Assembly: GCF_933775445.1 (NCBI RefSeq)
Contig: NC_065875.1
Span: 24,675,555 to 24,739,554, forward strand
Source: Argentina anserina
Taxonomy: Eukaryota; Streptophyta; Magnoliopsida; Rosales; Rosaceae
Direction of reading: 5' to 3'
DNA: 64,000 bases
Shown: piece after piece, positions 44,977 through 55,991 of the stretch
How the letters are laid out: the number at the start of each line of letters is the position of its first letter
How positions within the stretch are numbered: the stretch's first letter is position 1
The notes under the pieces: generated by a model
The model's database searches: none
The model's input: the letters and a program-made list of their open reading frames with translations, nothing else
Told to the model about the DNA's origin: nothing
Program-made: the position numbers and the translations under genes

Positions 44977-47900
44977 TCCTCATGTAGTCAGGAAAATGTG
45001 GGAGAGTTTTCTGTTCCATTGTGTGGCTGAGTAAGAGGAAATTAGTGAACAAATAAATGGAAACATTATGAACACATTTCACGTTTTCCAGAAATTTAAA
45101 AAGAGAAAGTAGAAACAAAAGAAAAGAGAAGGCTACAGCTTGATGATATAGCTTCCCAGTTACCTATCTGTCTGGTTGTCATGTATTTCATGTATGTATT
45201 TATATTAATTTCATTCAACCAGGGAAAAAGGAAACAGTTATTTTCCTTCTAGTTACCCTTCACCACAGCTGGTTGTGATCTGGAACAGGTCGTCTTGTTC
45301 AAATTGAAAATATTTGCCCTGTTTGTTGATCCTATTTTGTATAATACTTTTTGTTATCCAATTTCCATACAAGGCTTAAGTAATTCTTTTCATTGTCATT
45401 TTGCTCTGTACATGAATGATGATAGAGATTCCTAACCTGGAATCAAATAAATGTTTGCAAGTCTTTGATCTGGGTCTTTGAATTGTTGTCTTCAATCTCT
45501 GAACTTCAGAATGTGAGATGCTGCTTATACCCATGAACTTGGTCAGGTTTGGAACAGTATACCATCTATAGAAGGATTGCTCATTTTTAGTACATTGGTA
45601 TTGTTTGCAAGATGGGATCATGGATTCACTATAGATCTCAGCATACAGTGACTTAGACTAAAACGAGGTAGTAGATTTGTTGATAATTAATGATAAAGAA
45701 GGGAGCATATATTCTCACACTGTTGGTATGATTATGATCCAAGATGAATGATCGTAAAGTAGATAAAGGGAAGCTTCGATCTCTCTTTAGCTGTTTAGCA
45801 TATAGTTTGGGGACATTCTGTTTGCAGCTTCCAGTCACCTTTGTATTGTTGTACCTTTACCCTAAAGATGGGTTTATCCAGAAGCATTGTCCCAATTCGA
45901 TCATTTTTTGAATAATAGGAGCACCATCTGCTTCGTACTCACTTATGTGTTCAAGTTCAGTAGGGCATGGGGAGCGCCTGAGAGCGAAGAACTCCCCCTC
46001 CGTGCCGGAATAGTACTCCTTTGAACTGAAAAGGTCGCATTTCTCGCGGAAGAAAAGAAAAGGTTAGCAAGTTTGTGATGAATCGGCCAGATACATTACA
46101 CTGTCATGTTCACCATGAATATAGTCTTTTATGTTTAAAAATGTGGAAGGATGGAAGGAAAGGAAAAGAAGAAAAGAGAAAGAAGCTAAATTGTGCAAAG
46201 ATCGGCTATGGTACTCAATTAATAGTTAAACTACAGTTCTTTCCCTCGTTGTCATCTTTAAACTTGCTTTGGTACTCATTGCCGCCATTGGTATGTAGCC
46301 CTTACGAGCATTGCTGTCATTTCACGAGACAGTTAAGTAAGGGAGTTTAAACTTTAAGTGCAGAAAGCCACAACTTTAAGACCAACCTCGAGAACGCTTA
46401 AAGCCTTAATTGGAATTGTTAACATAATCTCCAGTTGTTCTTTCTGGTTTAAATGATGTGGAATGGGATCCACGTCCACATTCACCAGATTAGTAAGAAC
46501 AATGAAAGAATAAGCATTACTTGATTTATCATGACAACTAGATAGGTACGTAGCCGTACGAGGATATACAAACCAAAACAAGCAAATAGCCCCAGCTAGG
46601 TAGCATCTGTCTTTGTCTAAATTTGGAAAAAGGGTTCCAATTGGACTTGAAGTCGAAGACACAGCGTTGAGAATCCAAATGTTCTCAATGAAACGGTGAG
46701 CTCAATATGCACGAGGGTACGGCATGACACGAGATACGTTATTTTCTAAAATGTAATGTTTTAGATACGTTTTGTAAAATAATATTTATATATATATTAA
46801 ATTCTAAAATTTGATCAAACAAACAATTAGAATACCTAAATCTCATCAATTTTACAATAAACATAAGTTCATGAATTAAATACTTAATAAATTCAAGCAA
46901 AACAAAATAATACGGTTAAGGGAGGGAAGGTATTAGATTAAGTTTTATTTACATGACAATGACAATTATAACCCCAAAACGTATTTAAAACGTACTCTGA
47001 CCGTATCCACAGAGTTAACATATACTACATAGTTTGGGTGCGTATTTTCAGCGTTGGATACATATATGCAGCGTATCTAGCCCGTTCCCGTATCCGATAC
47101 AGATACGATATGGGCATTCACTTTTCTGGACGTATCCGTGCATCATAGGATCAATCTCGATAGCAGCGGCTTTAGAAATACTTAATATGTCATTGTATTC
47201 ATATACAAGCGATTATACTGTTACATTAGAGGAGATCGAACATGTTCTTGATGCCGCAAATGTTTATGGATGATGAGCATGTTCTTGTTTACTGTAATGC
47301 TTGATTTGTGAAACCTTCTTTCAGTTCTTTGGGTGGTTTAAACCTCGTGGAGAGAAAAATGGAGTAGAAAGCTACAACTCACTTGGCTCTTTTCACTTTA
47401 GCTGGGGGGTAAAAAGCAAAGAATCAGCATATTAACAAAAAACCATTCAAGCTGAGTGAGATTTGGTGGTTGCTTTGGATCATGACCAGTGACCAGTCGG
47501 CATTCACAATCGATCCTAATAAGGCTACATGTCATTCTCCCCAACATTCGATTAAAGTGCAGGAATTTATGCTTTAGAATGTTCCAAGTTGCATGTGATC
47601 TAAACTATTAAAAACACAGTACTCACTAAACAATGAGTTACAAAAAGAAAAAGATTGATCTGCAAAATGGGAGTGTCTTTGATTGAAGAAACTGAATGGG
47701 GGTTTAATCAATATTGGCACCCCCAACCAAACCCAAAGAAGAGCAAAGTAAAGCATAAAGAAACACATTTAGCACAAGAAACCAAGTACACTGGTCTTGA
47801 TTGTTTTTAGTTGCATTGGGAAGAGAGCTTGGAAGAGTCTAAAGTGGATGAGGAGGAGATCTTAGAATGGCATAAAGCAAGTGTTTGTTTCTTTTGGTGG

Positions 47901-48709
47901 CTGCTCTGATCTGCTCTCTCTCTATTATATTCTGTTCTCCATTCTTAATTCTCCTCCAATATTCTCTATATGCATGGGCTTGCTTGCAACTGTTTGCAGC
48001 ATCTGAGTTAATTGTCTGCCCAGTCATATATATTCCTATTTGAAAAACAAAAATCCTCCTTTTCTTAGTAGGAAAGGAACTGTGTTTTACCACAAAACCC
48101 CCCATTTCAAATCTCAACATTATGAACTTACAGAACCAGAAAGTACTGGTTACCTTGATGTCATTTCCTTGAGCACAACACAATCTGAGATGAAACTTGA
48201 AGAATCATAAACTGTTAAAGTTGGAATAAGTAAGTAGAGTTTGAATGTTACATATAAGATTATAAGCAGCATACACATGTGATGTGGCATGTGGGTGATA
48301 AGAGACCAAGAGACAAAAGCAAGGGAAATGATAGGGATGTAGGGAATCAAATGAAAAAAGATGCTTGGCTTCTCAAGGGGATTGTTCAAATGTGGCTTTA
48401 GTCATTCATCATCATCCATGTCATGTCAGATTCTTGAAATAACAGCCTTAAATTTTCTTAGATTGCAGTCTTTATTATGATTTGAGGTGAATCTAAAATT
48501 CTTCTTGGTGTTTTGGGTCCCTTCTTTGCTTTTACACTTTAAAGCCCCTGCTGCCTAAACCCAACAAGACATAAATAGCCTGCTTGTGTCTACTGGAATG
48601 GAACATATACACCATTAGAAACTGGTTCACAATCTGGTCTCAATACTCAAACCAAAGGAAGCTAGCTACTACATTTTTTCTCATTGTTTGTTTTGGTAGA
48701 ATTCAAACC
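44977..48709. other. Intergenic region, no gene recognised
   Basis: 3.7 kb between the RING-CH gene and CLE45. One likely old element is noted at 46707-47143. All open frames are short, overlapping and unrelated to known families. TAAATA at about 48573 may be the CLE45 TATA element. Confidence 0.5.
46707..47143. mobile_element. Degenerate inverted-repeat element with GATACG-rich ends
   Basis: The left end ATGCACGAGGGTACG and the inverted right end ATGCACGGATACG are similar. The right half repeats CGTATC words (CGTATCTAGC, CGTATCCGATAC, CGTATCCGTGC). It has an AT-rich centre and no coding capacity. No convincing TSD could be matched, so superfamily and exact edges are uncertain. Confidence 0.4.
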
Positions 48710-48979
48710 ATGGTGTTGAGTACTCATAGAGTGTTTATTTTCTCTATCTGTATTTTGTTGTTAGTATTTCAACCAAGTGAAGTGTCTGGCCTAAGAAGTA
48801 TAGGTGTTGCGCTCAGACGGAATGAAGAACATCATCGGCTTCTTAAGGCTGTCGTCACAGACGAAATGAATACAGGAAAGAAGAATTCAACAAGTAGTAC
48901 AAACAAGAGTTTTGATCCAAATCAATCAAGCAAAAGAAGGGTGAGAAGAGGATCAGATCCTATCCACAACCGGGCTTAG
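48710..48979 (+). CDS. CLE45: CLE45 peptide-hormone precursor
   Basis: An 89-aa, intronless precursor. An N-terminal signal peptide (VFIFSICILLLVFQPSEVSG, about residues 8-27) directs secretion. The middle is variable and rich in Lys, Ser and Asn. The C-terminal CLE motif is SKRRVRRGSDPIHNRA, ending two residues after the conserved HN. The 12-residue peptide RRVRRGSDPIHN is, from memory, identical to Arabidopsis CLE45. CLE45 acts through the receptor kinase BAM3 to restrain root protophloem differentiation and also has a reported role in pollen. The frame is open 42 codons upstream, but the signal peptide places the true start at the ATG at 48710. ZHD11-like and DUF1666 genes follow downstream, as in Arabidopsis (At1g69588, At1g69600, At1g69610). 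Confidence 0.93.
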   Translation: MVLSTHRVFIFSICILLLVFQPSEVSGLRSIGVALRRNEEHHRLLKAVVTDEMNTGKKNSTSSTNKSFDPNQSSKRRVRRGSDPIHNRA

Positions 48980-50089
48980 TTGATACATCAGCTTGCTTTT
49001 ATTTAAGTAGAAGGAGCAAGCTGACATATAAAACACAAAGAAGCTTCAAGCAATGCAGAGAAAACCTAAAGCTGGTGAACTGCTTCTGCTTTCTTGAGAA
49101 ATCTTCTGAGGGTTGCTTGGGTGGTTGGTCTGTTTCTCTATCTTCCATGGGATTTTTCTTTTTTACAATAGAGAGAAATGTGTATAGTGATGCCTCCACA
49201 TGAAAGAAACAATATAGTTGTTTTCAGTTTTTCTATTTGCCGATTCTTTTCAAGTAACCAATGTTCTGTTTCTGTTTTGCATCACATCAGTGTTAGTGTT
49301 CTTGCAGATCATAGTCAAATTCTTTGTAATCCTCCCCTTCATATATGCTTTCCAAATAACATACCTTAAAGATTTTTAGAGCGGTCGAGTTTTCCTCAGT
49401 ATCAATGTAAACACTATCTAACATTACCATCGCATGTATTTAAATGCTATACACAAAAAACATCATCGAAATTGGTTCTGCAAAATTCATTACAGCTACA
49501 GCATAAGTAAAATATATATAGAAATCTACCTTTGGTTTCTGTACCAGCACCAATGAAGCTTCATGGCAATTGAAAAAGACCAGAGCACCTTTGATTATTT
49601 GCAGACATCTCTGTTGCAAGAAGCAAAGAAACGTAGGCAAAAGATGGGACTACCTGCGCTTGCAGCTATGCCGGCGGCGAAATCGCATGGCCCATATTGG
49701 GCAGTTTTATCACAACAATGGGCTTTAGCTAGTCTTGGACTCTGGGCTGGACTATTTTAGAGGGGTGACAAGTGACTCATCGTTACCGGAATTTTATTTT
49801 ATTTTCCGTTACTTTTTTTTTAATAGAGTAAGCAGTCGATCTCAATACTCAGACAACATTAATAATTGCAAACTGATCTTGGCCTTGTGGTCTGGACAGG
49901 AATGAACTTTCAATAGATGAACGCTAGGTCAGCCTAATAAAGCCACCCTTCATCTCATTTTCATATAATAAAAGAGGTGAGAACAACATAATAGTTTAAT
50001 TTCTACCGTAAAATTTTCAATTTGGAGCAACATGAAAGAGAGAGTCAAGCAATTGTGGCATCGACCCCGCGACTGAGAGAAAGAGTCCA

Positions 50090-50320
50090 CCAATTAAGTT
50101 CGTTTAACCCCCGCTGTATGCCCGCCTAGAGTCCACCTAGCTCTCACTTAGAGTCCGCCAAGCTTGTTTAACTCCCGCTTAGTGTCGGCCTAGTATCCGC
50201 CTAGTATCTACTTAGCTATTTCAATTCCTGCCCGGAATCCACTAGCTCTCGCCTAGTCCGCCAAGCCCGTTCAACGCCCATCTAGGATCCGCTTAACCCT
50301 TTTAATTAAAGCCTAGCGTA
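50090..50320. repeat. Cluster of degenerate CGCCTAG / CCGCTTAG words
   Basis: Within about 230 bp, words such as CCGCCTAG, TCCGCCAAG, CCGCTTAG and CACCTAG recur about a dozen times with spacing of roughly 15-20 bp. It looks like a decayed minisatellite or the subterminal repeats of an old transposon. No TIR or TSD was found. Confidence 0.5.
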
Positions 50321-50360
50321 GACTACCTGATGATGAAATTCTTACCAAATTAAATTAACA

Positions 50361-50696
50361 AATTCAAGTGATCTTCCAAGTTGGATCAAACTGATAATTA
50401 ACCATTATGATAATTAGCAAGAATTTGGTATGGATCATTACTTTATATCTCTAAAGATATGGGGATCAACCATTTTGCGACTTCCTACTACTAGTTCTTT
50501 GTCTTTTTGAGGACAGACCATGACTAATTCAAATGATCTTCCAAGTTGGATCAAACTGATGATCAACTTTATTTTCAGTTCATGATAATTAATTTGCAAG
50601 AATTAATATTGGTATGGATCATCACTTTATATCTCTAAAGATATGGTGATCAACCATTTTGGACTTCGTACTACTAATTCTTTGTCTTTTTGAGGA
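50361..50696. repeat. Direct tandem duplication, two diverged copies
   Basis: Copy 1 is 50361-50513 and copy 2 is 50526-50696. Both run from AATTCAARTGATCTTCCAAG through TATGGATCAT-ACTTTATATC to TTCTTTGTCTTTTTGAGGA. Copy 2 has a small insertion near 50570. It is a local duplication with no coding content. Confidence 0.75.
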
Positions 50697-52985
50697 GACA
50701 ATTGAAACTTAAGTGTCATACATTACATTCATATGCTGGATGAACATGTTATGGCCATTTTGGATCGTATAAGAGTTGAATATGGATTCATGGACTCTGG
50801 CCGGCCAGGAATGTACATCTAATTAACATACATGTATATACCTTCCCCGCCTCTTAGCTATTTATGATCAATATAATTAATTATAAGGCCTGCTCGGTAG
50901 CACTTCCTCCTCGGCTCCTCCCACTGTTAATGGAGGCCGGCTGATGATCAACGCGAATACAGAAGAAGATCCAACAAGATAAAACTTTGATCCAAATTGA
51001 TGTATTAGCAGTGGCGGATCTAGAATTAAAATGTCACCCGGGCTAATTTCAAAGGCGGACCTAGGATTTTATGAGGTGGATCACAATTTTGGCTGAAGGC
51101 TAAAAAAAAATCGGGTTTACAACATAGAGTGTATGAAGTTCATATAATTAAAATATCAATCAACCCTAAATATTTATATCATTCCCTAATTCCCAATAAT
51201 CTTAAGTTCTTAACTAACAAACAAACAAACCCAAATTAGTAAATACTCAATCTCTAATTCGGTCATTCTCTAACATACCACTAAATTTCAGATTCCAAAT
51301 TTCAAATCATTCCATATCGATAGTTTAACTAACAAACTCATATACCAACACTAATTCCCTACATTTTTAACAAACTCAAATAGGCAAATAAAATACTCAA
51401 TCTCTTATCATAATCTCATTCAGCCATTCAGTAAGACAGTAACAAGACTAACACACTAACACCAATTTCATATAATCATATTCCAAATTTCCAATAAGAT
51501 ATGTTTAACAAACAAAGTGAGCACCCATATACCCGCCAAATTTAAGTATCTAATCATTCAATAATCAGTATCTAATTATTTTAATCAGTATATGATTCAA
51601 TTTTAAAAAAAAAACTTAGAATAGAAAATGGAGAAGAGCTAAACGTATGGGTTCTACAGTAGAACGGTAAAAGTGTAGATGAGAGTAGAGAGAGTTTCGG
51701 ACGGTCGGGCCTTCGGCGGCGCAACGGCAGGGAGTGACAACGACATGCTTGAACAATTTAGAAGAAGAATAGTCGAGTAGATGTAAGAGCTAAAGAACAT
51801 AAGAAAGACATCTGAAAAATATCTCATGTAATTTATTGGTTTAATTTTATTATTTTTTAAATAAAAGGGTTGAAATCTCACCTGGGTTGAAATCTAAGGC
51901 AAGGTAAAGAAGAATGCCAACAATCAGATCCTACGTACACTGCTAAATATTGCACACTCGATCATGTTTCTTTAACTAGAAGCAACAACGAAGACATGCT
52001 TCAAACATTGCATAGCAGATTTACGGCGGGGAAGATTGATCCTCATCCTCATGCCTCGAACGTAAACAAGTATTATTTGTTGTAATGCATGCTGTAAGCG
52101 ACATCTATCAATCTATAATAACGTTATCTAGGCGCTAAGCAACATATTAATCCGATCACCTGATTCCATACATTAGTATTCTAATCAGCAAAAAAACCAC
52201 TCCAGACATTGGGATTATGCATGCAAGTGCTGAGTATGACTATTATTTAAGATAATTTGACACCAAATTAAGGACCATTATCTACAACTGTACGTATGAC
52301 TGTTATAAGTTGTCTAATTGAGTGGTTAAGTAGTCTGATGCAAAATCCCAATCCAATATCTGAAAACGATTCCTCATTTCTAATCTTTGGGAAGCAGAGA
52401 CGTAGATTATATGTGTTTCTGCATTTGGGGCACTCTGTTATGGACAAACAAAAGGAAGGCCAACTGCATGGATATTATTCTGTTCTCCAAATTAAGGAAT
52501 AAGGATGATGCTTATCCATCTAGCTACTAGTTCATCTTTGGGGTAAAGATATTTGCTTTAGCTTCACACACCTGTTGGGGAAGATTAGTCTTATCTCCAT
52601 TGTGTAACATTTTGCTGCATATGAAAGAACATAAATGCTTTTAATTTGGTGGAAGCTGATCCGCATCCTCATTATCTCATCCACCCATAATTTTTCAAGT
52701 AAGAATCTACCCTCCCTCCTGCCAAAGTGCCAAGGATGAAAATTATGTGGACCATGAATCATATATGCTTAGAAATGACTGTGGTCCATATTAGTAACAG
52801 AGATCAAATCCTGCTATACAAGATGGAAGTGACAACCCTATTTATTCCTATACAAGATGGGTGAAATATCTCATTGTAATAATTCTACCATTTCTATTTA
52901 GAGAAACTCTGTAATAATATTAAAAATAAAGAAGAAAAGGGGAATTGGAATTGATTCTTGCACAGTCCAAAAGTGACAAATTGGA

Positions 52986-53029
52986 AGCCAAAATTAGTTT
53001 TTTTTTTGTTGGTTAGAGCCAAAATTAGT
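52986..53029. repeat. Micro-insertion scar 3: poly(T) tract between 13-bp direct repeats
   Basis: AGCCAAAATTAGT occurs at 52986-52998 and 53017-53029. Between them are 18 nt: nine T then GTTGGTTAG. On the minus strand this reads CTAACCAAC followed by poly(A). Confidence 0.65.
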
Positions 53030-54759
53030 AATTGGAAAAGCCAAGACATAGATACAAGTAGAAATCCAGTTTTTGCTGTACGTAGCTTTAGCCTTAGCCT
53101 GTGTCAACACACTTCATTGCGCGCATGCTGCTCTGTCAGAACCTTGGTTTCAAGCCATTAACGCTTCCTTGACTTAATCCACCACCATTTCCTCCCTCCT
53201 ATACCACCTAGCTAAGCTAGGCTTGTAATTAACATGTCACTTATCACTAATAGTGTTTTCATGCCCTAATGATCCAATTTTTGTGATGGAAATTATTCAT
53301 GTAATGCCATTTACATTGGAATAGTTGGGAAGAATTCTGAGCAATTTTCATGTGGCTCTCTCTTTTTTCTCTTTGCTTTCTTGGATTCTTTAGGGACCAT
53401 AATTGAGGATTACAAACACAAAAGACAAGAAACATCACATCTGAGTAGGAGATTAGTTTGAATTCTGATTGCTTGCTAATTTGATCTGCACTTTAGCATG
53501 TAGCGTTATTCCTATCTTAGTCTATTCTAAATAATTTCACAGACAATTCATAGTTTTAAGGATATATAGTCTAATCCTTCGTATTGTATAAATTTAAATT
53601 GTATTGTCTTTATCACTTCTGTCGATTCGGGTATTGATCAAAACAAATAATGCATATCGCTTGTTAATACGTACGTACATATTATCCGGACAAGATTCAG
53701 AGAATTGCAAACAAAAACGCTGGATGATAATGAGAAGTACTTGATCAAGAGGATGAGGATTAAGCTGACTAATCACGGCGTGCTGCCGAAAATATAAATC
53801 ATCCTTAATTAGCCCCCATAGATTAACAACGCAATATTAACTTGAGACAAGACACAATAAAATGATTGAAGATGAAGCAGAAACGACAACAGTTGTCTCA
53901 ATCTCCTTAATCGACATTTCAAAATTCCTAACCTCTTTCTTCTTCTTTTGGTAATCAGTCCTAATGCAGAGATTGATCTTTTGCTTTGTAACTAAGCAGC
54001 CTGACTTTTGTTAACTTGGTGTCAATCTCCCATCATCATTTTTCATCCCACTAATTAAATCTTCCCTTCAATCATTAGATTAGCAGTAAAGAAATCGATT
54101 AATCACACTAATTAACTTCTCTCTCTCCGATATATTATATAATGCTCCGGATTATTAAAATTTTTAATCGTTAATTAGTTCATGGCATAGCAACTAATAA
54201 TTTGTACATTGTTCCAGACCATTTATGTACAGGTACGTATCACGTAATACTACTGTGTAGTGCACGCTACTACTGTACTCCAGAAATGTGAAGCAATTCA
54301 AATTAAACAGTAACCTCTCATATCAAAATGTGAGAGCACAGATTTGAATTTTTACAATGCTGCAAAAAAAAAAAAGCCAGAGGCTTTGTCTTGGTCTGCA
54401 AGAATACGCAGAGATCTCTCTCTAAAGCTCGATGAGTCCAGCTCCACCTGCTTCTTTCTGCGCTGAAACATGATTCTGATCTCCCCAGTCGACACGTTTT
54501 CTCTTCCAATTCGCTCGCACCTTCCCAAAACTTGAATCCCTGAATTCCATAAAACCCAACATGACCAAATATTTATTGCTGTCTGTAACCAAAAAAGAAG
54601 AAGAATTTATTGCTTTCAACAAACTCATACGTAAGCTAAGCTCCGATTAGTTATGCCACAGCAAATCTAATCCCCTGCTAATCATTTCCCATTTGTTTAG
54701 TTACTAATCTGGTGGTTAGTACAGGTTTAAGTTTACTAATCCCTTTTCTACTACCAATC

Positions 54760-54771
54760 TATATATATACC
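54760..54771 (+). promoter_or_regulatory. Probable TATA box of the ZHD gene
   Basis: TATATATATAC lies about 30 bp upstream of a likely start site near 54790-54800. This leaves a 5' UTR of about 125 bp before the ATG at 54924. Confidence 0.45.
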
Positions 54772-54923
54772 TCTCTTCATCATATTAAGCTTAGCTGAGC
54801 TCTCAAAGATTGCTCCTTTATGAATATCCTCCCATGACCAAGACAAATAGGTCCCATTTTTTCCCAGAGAAGTTTGAGTTTTACAATACCCTAACATTTG
54901 ATTCCCAGTTCCAAACCCAAGTC

Positions 54924-55991
54924 ATGGACTTTAAGGCCATGTCTACCACCACAGCCTCCGCCACCGCCTCCATCAATACTCCTGATACAGACACTGAGCT
55001 CATCCCCACATCTGACCCCAAATCTGGGCCCTTCAGATCCTTCTCCTTCAACACCGGCACTCTGCTGAAGCCCCACCACCACCCATTTCACCTTCCTCCG
55101 CCGCAGACGACCCCGGTTGGCTACCGAGAATGCCTGAAGAACCACGCTGCCAGCCTCGGCGGCCACGCCCTCGACGGCTGCGGTGAGTTTTACCCCAGCC
55201 CCATTTCCAACCCCGCCGACCCCACCTCGCTAAAATGCGCCGCCTGCGGCTGCCACCGCAACTTCCACCGCCGTGACTGGCCGGACGAACCACGCGCTTT
55301 CACTCCCCCAAAGGCTTTTCTCGTCAGCTCTACTCACCACCACCACCACCGCGTACTCCCTCCGCCACCAGCTCGCCACAGCATGAGCCCAAGTCCGAGC
55401 CGGAGCACTAGTCCTGGCCCAAGCACCACCTTGAGCCCCCACTCTCCTCCGCCGGTGTCTCACGTGCCGCCCTCGTTCTTCGGCACCCCGACCCAGATAC
55501 TCCTCGCCCTCAGCTCCGCCGCGTACACAGGGCCACCGTCGGATGAGAAGCTGAGTAATAATCCGACGGGTGGGAAGAGTACTACTGGGAGGAAGAGATC
55601 GAGGACCAAGTTCAGCCAGGAGCAGAAGGACAAGATGTTCAGTTTTGCTGAAAAACTAGGTTGGAGAATGCAGAGGAGCGAAGACAAGTTCGTCGAGGAC
55701 TTCTGCCATGAGATTGGGATTGGTCGGAATGTCTTTAAGATTTGGATGCACAACAACAAGCACCAGAGGAGGCAGAGGTTGTTGTCTTCGGCCGGGTTGA
55801 TCAATGACTGCGATGGGAACTACGGCGGTGATGCCGTCGGAGGCAACAGCTTTGATTCCAATGCCGAGGAGGACAATAACAACAACAACAATGTGAATGC
55901 AATTACCAACTCCCCTAATGAGAGTAGCAGAGATGATCATCACCACCAAAGGTTCTATCTTTCCAACAATGGGTCATCTTCGTCGTCTTGA
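54924..55991 (+). CDS. ZHD11: Zinc-finger homeodomain transcription factor, ZHD11/ZFHD1-like
   Basis: Intronless, 355 aa from the ATG at 54924 (MDFKAMSTTT). An earlier in-frame ATG lies at 54834. The ZF-HD dimerisation finger (about residues 69-126) is complete: YRECLKNHAASLGGHALDGCGEF, then LKCAACGCHRNFHRRD. A Pro/His/Ser-rich linker follows. The homeodomain (about 222-280) has RKRSRTKFSQEQKDKMFSFAEKLGW and NVFKIWMHNNKH, with the ZF-HD Met-His-Asn-Asn recognition helix. The C-terminus is Asn-rich and ends in poly-Ser. ZF-HD proteins dimerise through the zinc finger and bind ATTA-core sites. The GHALDGCGEF...TDPxSLxCAACGCHRNFHRRD pattern and Ser-rich end resemble Arabidopsis ZHD11 (ZFHD1, At1g69600), a drought- and salt-induced regulator. 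Gene order with CLE45 and DUF1666 supports this. Confidence 0.92.
   Translation: MDFKAMSTTTASATASINTPDTDTELIPTSDPKSGPFRSFSFNTGTLLKPHHHPFHLPPPQTTPVGYRECLKNHAASLGGHALDGCGEFYPSPISNPADPTSLKCAACGCHRNFHRRDWPDEPRAFTPPKAFLVSSTHHHHHRVLPPPPARHSMSPSPSRSTSPGPSTTLSPHSPPPVSHVPPSFFGTPTQILLALSSAAYTGPPSDEKLSNNPTGGKSTTGRKRSRTKFSQEQKDKMFSFAEKLGWRMQRSEDKFVEDFCHEIGIGRNVFKIWMHNNKHQRRQRLLSSAGLINDCDGNYGGDAVGGNSFDSNAEEDNNNNNNVNAITNSPNESSRDDHHHQRFYLSNNGSSSSS

Larger units (their letters stand above)
48980..54759. other. Long intergenic region, repeats only
   Basis: 5.8 kb without a recognisable gene. Contents are a cluster of CGCCTAG-like words (50090-50320), a roughly 155-170-bp tandem duplication (50361-50696), an isolated hAT-like left end CAGTGGCGGATC at about 51010, a micro-insertion scar (52986-53029) and plain AT-rich DNA. 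The rest may hold distal regulatory DNA of CLE45 or ZHD11. Confidence 0.5.

Noticed and set aside
49563..49760. 65-codon open frame downstream of CLE45
   Set aside because: No recognisable domain, signal peptide or neighbouring exon. Probably chance.
51005..51100. hAT-like left terminus (CAGTGGCGGATC)
   Set aside because: No matching right terminus or 8-bp duplication was found downstream, so an element cannot be bounded.
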